A stretch of 64,000 nt of DNA from Moniliophthora roreri. Its lineage: Eukaryota > Basidiomycota > Agaricomycetes > Agaricales > Marasmiaceae. Positions within the stretch are counted from its first letter, which is position 1. Each line of letters opens with the position of its first letter. Location of the stretch: positions 62,001 through 126,000 of the forward strand of contig LATX02000144.1 of assembly GCA_001466705.2 (NCBI GenBank), in the 5' to 3' direction. Positions 11,779 to 23,121 of this stretch are shown in pieces. The notes under the pieces are model-generated. The model did no database searches, was not told where the DNA came from, and worked only from the letters and a program-made list of their open reading frames with translations. A program made the translations under genes and the position numbers.

Positions 11779-12504
11779 AAGTGCCATATAACATTTTAGT
11801 GTACACAGTACAATATATCCCCTTGCCTCCACAGCTAATTTAGGGAAAACCTGCATCCCCCCAGCCTTGGCTAGTGTTTTTATCAGTCAGAACATTAACC
11901 AATAAGTCCTCTCTACCATATAGACCCCTCTCTCTGTGTTTTAGAAGGCAGAAAAAAATTGGGTCTTATGATCATCCATTTTCTTCCATTTTCACCCATG
12001 ATCAGTGACTGAAATCATTTCCACCCATTTTCTCCTATTTTCTTCCATAATCATTGACCAAAATCATTTTCCCTCATTTTCTGCTATGCTCATCCATGAT
12101 CATTGACCAAAATCATTTTTGTCTATTATTGTACATGATATAGACCAAAATAGATTATCATCCATGCTCATTAACTGCACGATTTGCTGATGTACATGGC
12201 ACATAGTTCCACATAAAAGGCAGAAGGGGCTGCGAGAATTGATTGGGAGGTGGGTTATAGAGCACCTGTAGCTTTGAGAATGGCAAAGCTTTGGTACTCC
12301 TGGGTCATATGGTGATGACACATACAAGTATGGCACTTTCTTCTCTGTTTAAACAAAGCAAGCATCTTCCTGTGGTGATGTAAAAGTGACAGTTGTGGCA
12401 TACTTGTAGATGTTCTTATCTCCTCAAATTGATGGATAAAGGAGCTACAAAATCCCAAGGGTGTTAAGTGCCCATCCTCTTTTCTACACTCACTGGCATT
12501 CAAA

Positions 12505-12911
12505 ATGGCTGATGATGTCGGCAATGCCTGTGCAACTCTCTGTTGTGAGGGATGGTGTATGTCTTCACTTTTTTTCTTCTGTTTTTCTGTCCTTCATGCT
12601 CATACAAATCCATCTGTTGAACAGGTCTAATCATTTTCTCTGCTCTTAGTCAATAGTGTAATACTCGTACATTTTCTCCTCTTTGTTTCTCCTTTCTTTC
12701 CTCTTTTAAACACCCAGCAGAGCAATATGGAATCCAAGAATGTGGATGCTGCGATAACCCAAAAGGCTGTTGTGGTTCTTGTTGTGAAAAGCCGTTCAAT
12801 GATGACCACTTTGATGAAGAGATGAAAGAGGATATGGAGAGGTCAAAGAATGAGCAACCAAATGTGACAAAGGATATGGATGCGACAGCCCCATCAGGGA
12901 CAACATCTTGA
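12505..12911 (+). pseudogene. Cys-rich small protein, disabled paralogue
   Basis: It has the same three-exon layout as the intact gene at 30204-30597. Exon 1 is 12505-12556 (52 nt, same length), then GTATGT...ACAG, a second exon, GTACAT...CAGCAG, and a third exon encoding CGCCDNPKGCCGSCC and the acidic tail ending TGA at 12911. Exon 2 contains an in-frame TAG (FSALSQ then stop, where the intact copy has Trp), so full-length protein cannot be made. Most of it (from 12610) is repeated at 14213-14514 as part of the N-flanked duplication. Confidence 0.8.
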
Positions 12912-15814
12912 TGGAAGCTGCTTTCGTGCTTTACATCAGATTCTGGAATGACCATGTATTTCTATTGCTACAATAATAACGAATCATGCAACTCCTCACA
13001 CCTCACTATGTGATGCTACCCTTGACTGCTCAACACAGAACAGTCACCCGAGATGAAGGAATTATGTACACTGCAGATATTTTATTTTAATTTATGATTC
13101 ATGAGGTCAAAACAGCTTATGAGTGATGTCTGCATGTTGAAGGGAAGGGTTTACATAGAATTTCCCAGAACAACAATTGTCAATGAGGAAGTCCCTGAGA
13201 GATAGATGATATATCTCAACTGGTTGAAATGATTCCATGTCACAATCCAATTTCAGGACAGAATAAGGGAGTCCAGAATAGCAGTTACAGTCACAATTGA
13301 AAAGTGATAAAAGGTCTTTTTGAGATAAGAAGATGATGATAGAGTTCAGTACTGTGAGAACTGTGGGACAGTCATTGTGGATAGCCTCAAGAAGTTTTGC
13401 ACAGAGCCAATCCAGCTGAGCATATGGGTGCTGATCATTGGGGGGGGGAACAATTGAGATATTGCAGTCCAGGAGATTCTGTAGCCTTTTCAGGGCTCTT
13501 CTTGGAACAAGCATGGTTTGCGAAATGAATGATGCTAGAGGCATAGACAAGAAGACCAGCAGAATCATCAACTACACAGTGTGAAATGGCAGAATTCTCC
13601 ACTGGGGAATTGTGAGAATTTCTGACCAAAACCGAGAATCCATGGACAATTCACAACTTCACCTGCTATTATCTTGTGCATTCTCAAAGTCTACAATTTC
13701 TCAGAATAAACCATACATTCCCCAGAATTCGGTGGCCTCTCAATGAAAAGAACTTAGTGAAATTTTGAGTACAAGTGTTACATGGGTGTGACATCTGCCC
13801 CTTGACCTCCAACATGCCACATCATCATCAAGTGTCATTGACGTAGAGGGCACTGGCCCCACCCTCTGCACCGACAATACTTGATGAAGATGCCTTACTG
13901 ACGTATTTCTCACAGATAGATCCAGAGAGGACTAAAATCGCGATTCAACTCCACTTAGTTGGGAAGGATATATGGGTAATAAGGTGTGTAAACCTATGCT
14001 TCCCTCCAGGACTTGTCACTGACCTTAGTACCCAGATCTCACTTGACATTAGTTCTGAATCTATCTCGCACCTGCAACCCAGATGGCTTTTACAACTCAT
14101 CAAGTCTTAACTCTGATGTGCTGCCAGACCTTGTTCATCAAGGTATCTTTCCACCCTATTCTGCCTTTAAACACACCCTGACTCTGTTTCATGCAGTCTA
14201 CAGGAGAACACNCCATCTGTTGAACAGGTCTAATCATTTTCTCTGCTCTTAGTCAATAGTGTAATACTCGTACATTTTCTCCTCTTTGTTTCTCCTTTCT
14301 TTCCTCTTTTAAACACCCAGCAGAGCAATATGGAATCCAAGAATGTGGATGCTGCGATAACCCAAAAGGCTGTTGTGGTTCTTGTTGTGAAAAGCCGTTC
14401 AATGATGACCACTTTGATGAAGAGATGAAAGAGGATATGGAGAGGTCAAAGAATGAGCAACCAAATGTGACAAAGGATATGGATGCGACAGCCCCATCAG
14501 GGACAACATCTTGATGGAAGCTGCTTTCGTGCTTTACATCAGATTCTGGAATGACCATGTATTTCTATTGCTACAATAATAACGAATCATGCAACTCCTC
14601 ACACCTCACTATGTGATGCTACCCTTGACTGCTCAACACAGAACAGTCACCCGAGATGAAGGAATTATGTACACTGCAGATATTTTATTTTAATTTATGA
14701 TTCATGAGGTCAAAACAGCTTATGAGTGATGTCTGCATGTTGAAGGGAAGGGTTTACATAGAATTTCCCAGAACAACAATTGTCAATGAGGAAGTCCCTG
14801 AGAGATAGATGATATATCTCAACTGGTTGAAATGATTCCATGTCACAATCCAATTTCAGGACAGAATAAGGGAGTCCAGAATAGCAGTTACAGTCACAAT
14901 TGAAAAGTGATAAAAGGTCTTTTTGAGATAAGAAGATGATGATAGAGTTCAGTACTGTGAGAACTGTGGGACAGTCATTGTGGATAGCCTCAAGAAGTTT
15001 TGCACAGAGCCAATCCAGCTGAGCATATGGGTGCTGATCATTGGGGGGGGGAACAATTGAGATATTGCAGTCCAGGAGATTCTGTAGCCTTTTCAGGGCT
15101 CTTCTTGGAACAAGCATGGTTTGCGAAATGAATGATGCTAGAGGCATAGACAAGAAGACCAGCAGAATCATCAACTACACAGTGTGAAATGGCAGAATTC
15201 TCCACTGGGGAATTGTGAGAATTTCTGACCAAAACCGAGAATCCATGGACAATTCACAACTTCACCTGCTATTATCTTGTGCATTCTCAAAGTCTACAAT
15301 TTCTCAGAATAAACCATACATTCCCCAGAATTCGGTGGCCTCTCAATGAAAAGAACTTAGTGAAATTTTGAGTACAAGTGTTACATGGGTGTGACATCTG
15401 CCCCTTGACCTCCAACATGCCACATCATCATCAAGTGTCATTGACGTAGAGGGCACTGGCCCCACCCTCTGCACCGACAATACTTGATGAAGATGCCTTA
15501 CTGACGTATTTCTCACAGATAGATCCAGAGAGGACTAAAATCGCGATTCAACTCCACTTAGTTGGGAAGGATATATGGGTAATAAGGTGTGTAAACCTAT
15601 GCTTCCCTCCAGGACTTGTCACTGACCTTAGTACCCAGATCTCACTTGACATTAGTTCTGAATCTATCTCGCACCTGCAACCCAGATGGCTTTTACAACT
15701 CATCAAGTCTTAACTCTGATGTGCTGCCAGACCTTGTTCATCAAGGTATCTTTCCACCCTATTCTGCCTTTAAACACACTCTGACTCTGTTTCATGCAGT
15801 CTACAGGAGAACAC
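12610..15814. repeat. 1.6-kb direct repeat around a single N (assembly join)
   Basis: 12610-14211 and 14213-15814 are nearly identical (offset 1603; one difference noticed, C against T near 14177/15780) and are separated only by an N at 14212. Two contig ends covering the same DNA and butted together with an N would give exactly this. The downstream continuation (15815 on) is the natural one. Features in 12610-14211 should be counted once. Confidence 0.85.
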
Positions 15815-16225
15815 ACTAAAGATAATCAATTGCATGAGCCATATTAGTTGCAGCTGTCAATACATCTAGTCTATTCAGCTACATGTCACATGTTCATCAA
15901 TAGTGTCAATATATCTGCATTACTCTCTTTACTATGTCCTTTTCATACATTAATTGGAATAATTATTGCACCCACACAATATGTAGAGGCAGGTACCAAG
16001 CATAAGGAAATTTTCAGGGAATTGTCTGGTTCTTCTAGTCCTGCAGATTCTGGTAGATTCCCAACATATTCTGCAGTAGATTCTCAGTGTATTCCTGGTG
16101 AATTGCATGAAAAAACCATTCAATCACCACTGGTAGTATTCTCGGGGTTTTTTCAGGGAATTCTCGGTTTTTCTCATATTTTCCACAGCATCACTGATCC
16201 ATCATTTTGACCATCTTACCCTGTG
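15178..16225. mobile_element. Non-autonomous CACTA-like DNA transposon (1.05 kb)
   Basis: The ends are CACAGTGTGAAATGGC on the left and the complement of CACAGGGTAAGATGGT on the right, an imperfect terminal inverted repeat. The flanking 3-bp target duplication is CTA (15175-15177 and 16226-16228). Joining the flanks restores the NACHT reading (DRLV|DDSAG), which proves the insertion. No transposase is encoded. About 210 bp of its right end (16010-16225) matches the right end of the larger element at 21170-21375. The left end appears again at 13575 because of the assembly duplication. Confidence 0.8.
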
Positions 16226-16377
16226 CTAGTCTATCGAGAACCTCATCCAATGGCCATGCATCAAACAGTCTGATGGTACTTATTCACCTGGAGTTTCAGA
16301 GACATATAGAGGCAAACTCATAGACGAATAACCTCTCTGGTATCAAATTAACTGAGAGAAAGGATTCTGATTAGAAT

Positions 16378-17003
16378 TGTTACAGTCATGCACAAACAAG
16401 ACAATCTTTTTTCCTTTTTCCTATTTCTTGCTTTGACACTTTAGCGCCCTTGAGCACTAGTTTTCTCTTTTCTACCTATGCTTCTCATTGACATCTGGAC
16501 ACATCCACCTTCCCAGTTCCCTTTTCCACTACTATGCCTACCCTTCTATTTAAGACGTCATAGTTATGTCATTTATGACATCAATATGACTTCATTATTC
16601 TATTAGTTTCTTTCCCTTTCTATTTATGATCTGATGTCATCTCTGACATCGGTTATTGTATCATTATATTTATTTTTACTTCCTCGACATCACTTCTGAT
16701 GTCATATTCCTATTTATCATGTCGTCAAAGGTACACTCTGTTTACTAAACAAACGATGTTGCACTAGCAGTTTGTATGCAACTAGTAGACTACAATCGTT
16801 GTATAAGTAGATAGTTTGCAGGTCTAAGCTACCTCAGCTTGACCTGGTTAATCCTTTGGAACTCTTGCTCACTTCGACTGAACCATCTGAACTTTAGCAA
16901 AAGCTAGAGAACTCAAACTCAAACTTGCTCCTTTTGTCAACTTAGCGCCGCTATGTCATAGTGGTTGTTGAGTTGTTGTCGTTGCTGCGCAAGTAACATA
17001 ACA
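16378..17003. mobile_element. Solo LTR of an LTR retrotransposon (626 bp)
   Basis: It begins TGTTACAG and ends AACATAACA (TG...CA, with TGTTA/TAACA inverted ends). It is flanked by the 5-bp target duplication AGAAT (16373-16377 and 17004-17008). It sits inside the NACHT pseudogene, separating two adjacent parts of its coding sequence. A TATA-like GTATAAGTAG is at 16801. Several TGACATCA/TGATGTCA-type boxes lie at 16554-16704. No internal retrotransposon domain is present, so it is what remains after LTR-LTR recombination. Confidence 0.8.
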
Positions 17004-18139
17004 AGAATGCCTGAATCACAATGTCAGGTTGATTGGTGATTATGATTTGAATCGATGAGGATGGAGAGTGAGTGGGTGCGTAACAAGTTCCAGGATCAAT
17101 ATGTAATCCTTGCATTTGTTCAAAGCTTTGATGAAAATGATCCTTCGTTTAATAACTTCTACCGATTACCCAAGAGATATGACGGGATTGACAATGAGGT
17201 ACTCCAACTGCTCCTCTGGTGAGAGATCCAGAAGAGAGGTATTCCTTCAGAGCACTTGGAGTTCTCAGAGCTTTATCATTATTCGTAAGTTGATAGGCAA
17301 TCGTAGAGAGCACACGCAAGGAACTGCTATGTTCTGCATGCACTCTGGACATGAGATTTGTAGGAAGTTTTGGAAAAAAAGCGGTGTGTCAGGCCTTTAC
17401 CCTCTGAGGCGAATGGATTCTTTGCTCACTTCATCATATTGTGGATGACACCACCTTGGGTTCCAGGTGTATATCTAGGTGCAGTAATGACATGCTCATT
17501 GGAGTTGTGAGCTTCATTGAGCATGCTGACTCCTTGAAGGATATCGTTCACTGAGTAGTAGTGGAATCTTAAGCAACATAAAAATTAGTATTTCAAGGAA
17601 TACGCACAGTAAAAATTTTGGATCTTGTGTTAATCTCCATTCATATTAAAAATTCTCCTCCTGTGATTGAGACCCACTGAACATGAGGCTTTAAGGCTTG
17701 TGACAGCCTAGAAGAGACTATTGAGGGGTGGCTGAGTCAGCTGGGGATCAGGTGAGGATGCCAGTGAGGTTCAGTGCATACTATCATATCCAGATGGGCT
17801 GTGAAGGACCTGTTCCAAAGTGGAGGGAAACACTGCTAGCACAGCGTGAAATGGCAGAATTCTCCACTGGGGGATTGTGAGAAAATCTGGCATAAACTGA
17901 GAATTTGCTGACAATGCACTAGCTGACTTGTTTTTTCTCCGCTCATTCTCATCTATTCTCGTATTCGACAATTGCTCACCATGTACCATAATTTGCCAAA
18001 AATATACTGCATGTTTTTCAGAATTCACCAGCTGTACCTGTGTTCACAGACTTAGAAAAAAATTCGAAACTGAACTCCCAACGTCGACATCGTCTGCTGC
18101 TACGTGTTACAGTCCTTCCCTCTCTCCCTCTCAATCGGA

Positions 18140-18970
18140 ATGCCTGACAATTATACTGAATGTCTCTGTGCCAAGTGTGCTAGGAAGCCCGCACTACTCC
18201 GAAGAATCAAGAAGGCAACTGTACGGAAACACATGCAGAAGCATGGTCCAGTTGCACCCATAATAAGGAACACATCTTTGGTACCAGATGAGCAGGGGCG
18301 TGGAGAACATCGAGATGAAGCAGAGGGTGTTATGTTGAGGCGAGATGGAGAGGAGATGGATATGGATTTAGGTGGACCAGGACTTGGTTTTGGTTTTGAT
18401 GAAGATGATGACAACGTGGGGCCACCTCTGGAATCCCAAGCAGGTAGCAATCAAATCCAACAACCAGATGCTCACTATACACCCATATCCATCCCAGGAA
18501 ACGTTTACCCACCAATCGATTCCCACTCTGACTCAGTTGTTGCACCTTTGCTCAGAGATAACGATCCTTCTTTCTTATGATTGGCTTATCTTCAAGCTGT
18601 TCTGCATAATGTCAGATCAAAGATGTCAGTACAGAAGTCGAGTGAGAGCTTGGAGATAACGCTAGATGTGCTCAAAGCTGCCGGATGCATACCAGAAGAC
18701 CGCACGCTAGTGAAGACCCTCCAAAGCGTGAAAAGGCAACTTGGTCTCAATCCTGATATCCACATTATCCAGTATTCAATCTGTCCTCAATGCTGGAGAC
18801 ACTACAATCCTCAGATCAGCAAGTGCCATAGACTGCCCAATAGCTGTTCTCGAAGCATATCACTTTGGTCTGTGCAAAAAGCTGTGCATTTCAGTTTCGA
18901 TGGATCACGTATGGCTCTACATTTCTACATGTGTGTGCTAACAAGAAAATATCTTACAGTCTGGATCTGA
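18140..18970 (+). pseudogene. Transposase N-terminal fragment (Tnp2/CACTA type)
   Basis: One frame from ATG 18140 encodes a Cys/Lys-rich start (CLCAKCARKPALLRRIKKAT) and an acidic Ser/Pro-rich linker. A helical part with SICPQCWRHYNP follows, resembling the N-terminal region of basidiomycete Tnp2-family (CACTA) transposases. The frame has a TGA at 18578-18580 but continues sensibly after it, and then ends; the catalytic part of the protein is missing. The family assignment is from memory of the Cys-pair layout, supported independently by the element's CACAG ends and 3-bp target duplication. Confidence 0.6.
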
Positions 18971-19017
18971 GCCCCAAGAAGAATTTGATGAAGATGAAGA
19001 ATGATGTTTATGATCTA

Positions 19018-20869
19018 ATCTGCCTTCGCTTTCACCTTCCCACTCTTAGCTTTCTTCAGGTTCTTCTTTCCATCACCGTCGCCCTCTGACTTCTGCTTTC
19101 ATTCCTTCTTTATCTTCTTTACCGCCTTCTTCTTCTGTTCATGGTCAACCAGATCTGTTGGATCCCCCCAGAGTACCCCATTCTCAATAACATACATCTC
19201 CACACTATACTCTTTATTCACTGCAAGCCATTCCAGTTTGTACATCCAACGGCACCCCCTCTTCTCAAATGCTATTGCCCTGCAAATGCCTTGCTCCTTT
19301 GGTGGTCCCCTGATTCGCTCTGTGTATTGACCAATCGGTGTGGGGTCTTTGATTGAGTCAACTGTGTCAAAAAGCTCTTGGAGCTGGGTAGCAGAATTAG
19401 CGATGATGAACACATTGTGAGTCAGGTATGCACCTTCTCTAAGCGATATACTGGTGGTCTGGCAAGATATTTACTGTTAACTAACTTCCCATTCTCATAG
19501 AAATCATTATCATCGGACATATGGTTCACTTTGAATGCTGCATCGTACTTGGGATCCTTAATCCACTGCAGAGCCTCAGGGATTGTTTTACTCTCTCGCT
19601 TGCATACATGGACCTTCAACTTCTGTCAAGCATTACCATCAGTAAGTGTATGTGATTATGCGTCTCCAGGTTACTTACTCCAGAAGCCCAATTCACGTGT
19701 TTTGTCTTGCTTAGTGGAGCATTACCATCTTCTGGAGGTGCTGCACTTGGTGCTGTCTGACTCTGCCCAGAGGTTCCTTTCCAGTTTCGTTGGAGCTGAT
19801 CAAACCTTGTTTGGAATCGAACGAGGAGGTCCTTGTCGGAGATCAACGGTAGGACATCCCTTGTGTTGGCAACAATATTCGGCCCCACCTTGCGAGCATA
19901 GGTTGCCATAGTGCTGATTTTGTCAGCATTTGTGTGGTGCCAGGCAGTATGATACCAGTTGAATCTGAGCTGTTGTATCTCCTGACTACCCTTGATGAAC
20001 TCTAGCTCATTTTCATCTTGGCCATCTTCAAGGACCGGGAAGTCATTTCTAGTCTTCAGCCTTCATGTCCCACAAAACAAAAAGAAGACTTCATTAGTTA
20101 ATTCCTAATGCCAGGTATTCAGCTTTCGATGAAAATATCCACAGTCCACATGTCGCACCTTGATGCTAGAATGGCCTGCAGCATCCATACTGCTTGGCTT
20201 CTCACTATCCTCATTATCCTTGCTATCCTCACCTTCCTCTTTTGTGCTCGATTCAGAGTCACTATTGCTCGAAGAGTCGTCTCCCTTCCCTGCTGATGTC
20301 TTCTCGGAAAAGTTCATCCTCAATGTGGACATCTTTTCATCAAAATCTCTGCGAGTATCAAAGATAGCCCTCTCGACCTCCAATTTCATCTGGGCCACAG
20401 TAGCATCCAAAGTCTGCTTTAACAAAGCTTTACCCATGCTTTCCATTGCAACTTGTTGCTCTAGCTCTCTAATTCTGGTCCGGAGAAGGTTGTATTCTTG
20501 CACGTGCTCGTCTCTGGAGTATTTCTTTGATAGGTTCAGAGTCGGAAATGTACCGGCAGTGGAAGAGGGTGATGGACTGGCAGTGAGTGGTGTCCCCGAC
20601 AGTGACAAAGCTGCAAATGGGAGAGAAGGTGTGGATGTGGATCTGTATGTGCCATTCATGAAGAGTGAAGGTCCAGGTGTCGATGGCGGCAGCAGCATGA
20701 GAGCCAGGTCAATGACAGGTGGAGAAGGTGAGTTTTCTGGCCATGAGAGCGTCGCTAGCTGTTGAAAAGGCTGAATTGGTGACAACTGGGCAGTTCCTTC
20801 GTGATAAGACAATACGTCAGATAAATATATCATAACATATGACCAGGAACACATACCAGTGCTATCCAA
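19018..20869 (-). CDS. Transposon-borne minus-strand protein, probably degraded
   Basis: Coding blocks lie at about 20860-20105, 19970-19680, 19620-19440 and 19413-19018, separated by GT...AG intervals. The first block is Pro/Ser-rich, followed by a coiled coil (RIRELEQQVAMESMGKALL) and an acidic Ser/Glu stretch. Later blocks look globular. The last ends in a Lys-rich tail, where an in-frame TGA (19099-19101) comes before the apparent natural end at 19018. It lies wholly inside the CACTA-like element on the strand opposite the transposase remnant, so it may be the element's second gene. Function and exact exon borders are not resolved. Confidence 0.45.
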
Positions 20870-21449
20870 CCTATCGTTTGCACTACCTTGTGCTTCAGCT
20901 CATGCCATATCGCCTGGTGAAGGTCCCAGGTCAAAACCAAGCCCTAGCACACTGTGACTGTAGATGTTTTGGTGCATAGCTGGGCAGGCGTGGGGGTTGG
21001 AGGAAGGGAAATCCTGTCAGTAGCTGTCATCTGTACACCTTTATCTATCAGGAAACTTGTCTCGTCGATGTAGAGCGTGCTGGAATCAATCCGAATAATG
21101 CTACAGAAGCAGGGAGGAGCGAGCGCGTGAGCAAAATTTAATGATCAGCGCTGGTCAGCACATTTTAGGCTATTTTCAGAGAATTGTCTGGTTTTTCTGG
21201 TCCTGCAGATTCTGGTAGATTCCCAACATTTATGCAGTGGATTCTCAGTGTATTCCTGGCAAATTGCGTGAAAAAACCATTCAATCACCACTGGTAGTTT
21301 TTTCAGGGAATCCTCGGTTTTTCTCATATTTTCCACAGCATCGCTGATCCGTCATTTTGACCATCTTACCCTGTGTAGTGGAGGACACACTGCCGGCATT
21401 AACTTGCCGGATCTTTCTCTAGATCAGCAACCACGATGGCTTATTTGTC

Positions 21450-23121
21450 ATGTCTTCCCCGAATAGCGAGCCCTATGATGACAAAAATTATCCGACATCG
21501 CACCCTCCATTGACGCGGGCCCCAACGCCTCCACCAGCAGAGCCACGATTTGAATATCCTGGCCCACCAGTGCCGCTGGAAACGGTATACCCTCCTTCCC
21601 TAGAACTTATCCCGCAATTACCCAGTCTTCCCTGCGGACAAAGAAAGCCAATATGGGCAGAAGATCCTCGTATACCATATACTTTAACGACACATATCGT
21701 ACCAGCTGCACACTGGCGAGAAGATCCTGACGTCGAACTTCCAACGATACCTGATAGCATTTCGAAAGATAAAAGGCTGCAGTTGGCTATTGAAGCTGAT
21801 GAACAGCTGCGGAGAATGCGTCGGGAAAAGGACCAGGATAAGGGGAAAAAAGGGCAGAAAAAGGTCTTGTGGTTGGTCTTGAACCGATATATTCGAACAG
21901 TTGAGACTGGGAGAGACGGATTGACGTTGTTTTGTGCCCATGCGAATGGATTCAATAAAGAGGTATGTCTCTATGTTCACTACGTTGACGAATACTGACA
22001 TTGAAAGTAAAGATATGGGAACCAACGCTAGTCTCGCTGCTTTCCTCGCGCACAGTCCAGTCCAGCGTGCAGGAAATTTGGGCCTGGGATGCAGTGAACC
22101 ACGGAGACTCAGCTTTACTCAATGCCAGTCGATTGAATGCTCTCTGTAAGCAAGTCAAACCTAAACTGAGACGTTCGTTAACGATCTACAGTTCACTGGC
22201 GGAATGCTGCAAGAGACTTATTAACATTTTTCACGCACTATCTGCCGACGACAGTTGCGGGCTCACTACCTACACATCTACCACGCGTCTCCGAGGAAGA
22301 GATAGTGAAACGGCTCAAATACGGCTTCTATGACCCAGCGAAAAGCAGGAAGACACGAACTATCGTCGGAATTGGACACTCTTTTGGTGGATGTGCTTCG
22401 TATGTTGCAATGTATATCGATGTCATCGACTTGAATTAATCCTATGCTTCATAGCACACTAGCCGCTATATCCTTACCACCTTCGCTCAGCTCCAACTTC
22501 TTCTCCCTCCTCATCCTTATCGACCCTATCATTCTATCACCAAACAACGACAACCATCTCACTTCTCTTTCAAATGGACACCCCTTCGCAGTAGGCGCGC
22601 TCACTCGTCGTTCCGAATGGCCATCCCGGTCCACAGCGAAAGAAGCATTCCTTAAGTCACCCTTCTTCCAACGATGGGACCCGCGAGTATTGGAACTGTA
22701 CATCGAGAGCGCACTATTCGTGTCTTCGGAAAAGCAAGTAAAGTTGAAGATGCCACCGTTATTAGAAGCAGTCAACTTTTCAGAAACGCCGACGGGAAGT
22801 CTGGAAGCTTGGGTGAGGCTTTGGAGAGGTGAATTGAGTAAAAGTGTTGAACTGAGGTGGGTTGTTCCGGGTGTTGGACAGACAGTGTACGTGCCCTCGG
22901 AAGAAAGTGGATAGTCACTAACTTTTTGATGATGTAGATTGGGACCTGGTGGCCCGTCTGAAACGCGTACGAGAGTATGGTTACGGCCTGCCAATGCAAA
23001 GAATGTGAGAATTGCTGGTGCAGGACACTTGATTCCGCATGAGAGGCCGAATGAATTGGGAGAAGTGATTGGGAAGTGGATTATGGAGTATCTCGAAAGT
23101 TCAGGAAAAACGAAGCTTTAG
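21450..23121 (+). CDS. Alpha/beta-hydrolase, 5 exons
   Basis: A 489-aa protein with exons 21450-21962, 22013-22145, 22192-22399, 22455-22886 and 22938-23121; all introns are GT-AG of 46-55 nt and the phases agree. Residues about 20-60 are Pro-rich. The fold core starts at LTLFCAHANGFNKE. The nucleophile elbow is GIGHSFGG (Ser near residue 279), and the catalytic His lies in GAGHLIPHERP near the C-terminus. This is the pattern of fungal serine hydrolases annotated as alpha/beta-hydrolase or toxin-biosynthesis-type hydrolase; the substrate cannot be told. No signal peptide is seen, so it is likely cytosolic or peroxisomal. A decayed copy lies at 9984-12293. The start ATG at 21450 is preferred because the ATG at 21435 is in another frame. 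Confidence 0.9.

Larger units (their letters stand above)
11018..12033. repeat. 508-bp tandem duplication inside a repeat element
   Basis: The sequence from 11018 (CCTTGATAATGGCAGAAAAC) to 11525 is repeated at 11526-12033, apparently without differences. The unit is rich in the motif CCCATGATCA and its complement TGATCATGGG, so it folds back on itself at several scales. It also carries a tRNA-like Pol III promoter (separate entries). The element lies in the hydrolase pseudogene. Identical copies mean either a recent duplication or an assembly duplication. Confidence 0.85.
9984..12293 (+). pseudogene. Decayed alpha/beta-hydrolase paralogue with repeat insertion
   Basis: Nucleotide similarity to the intact hydrolase gene at 21450-23121 is clear in pieces. 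The start region is at 9984-10100 (CGAGCCCTACGACGACAA against CGAGCCCTATGATGACAA). The segment ending in the RYIRTVET-like part lies at about 10370-10470, and the part equivalent to PTHLPRVSEEEIVKRLKYGF at 10700-10800. The beginning of the fourth exon is at 10880-10945, and the C-terminal HLIPHERP...IGKW end at 12185-12293. The frame is broken by many stops and indels. The stretch between 10946 and about 12180 is unrelated repeat DNA replacing most of exon 4. A 14-bp direct repeat sits near 10350. This is a dead copy; no function is expected. Confidence 0.85.
13085..17690 (-). pseudogene. NACHT-protein pseudogene split by two transposon insertions
   Basis: Read on the minus strand it parallels the intact NACHT gene at 32101-33867 from exon 1 on. 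The N-terminus is near 17690-17640, then a DILQGVSMLNEAHNSNEHV block (about 17570). Next come HAEHSSSLRVLSTIAYQLTN (about 17340-17280), RIIFIKALNKCKDYI (Walker B region, about 17145) and ITNQPDIVIQAF, which ends at a solo LTR. After the LTR, DAWPLDEVLDRLVDD continues to a CACTA-like element at 16225. The protein resumes on the other side of it: SAGLLVYASS, then LQHADIT near 13110 (or the duplicate copy from 15177 to 14690). Frameshifts and stops occur throughout, and the catalytic Asp/Glu pattern is degraded. It shares order and orientation with the neighbouring dead hydrolase and Cys-rich copies. Confidence 0.85.
17840..21375. mobile_element. CACTA-like DNA transposon with gutted transposase (3.5 kb)
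   Basis: The left end is CACAGCGTGAAATGGC and the right end reads ACCATCTTACCCTGTG. The 3-bp target duplication TAG is at 17837-17839 and 21376-21378. The ends match the 1.05-kb element at 15178-16225, so both belong to one family. Inside is the N-terminal part of a transposase (18140-18970, plus strand) and a set of minus-strand coding blocks (19018-20869). The catalytic transposase region is absent, so it would need help in trans to move. Confidence 0.8.

Noticed and set aside
13575..14211. A separate CACTA-like left end and second NACHT fragment
   Set aside because: Part of the near-identical duplication across N14212; the true element starts at 15178.
16554..16704. CRISPR-like spaced repeat
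   Set aside because: Boxes are short, palindromic and irregularly spaced, lie in a eukaryotic LTR, and have no repeat-spacer structure.
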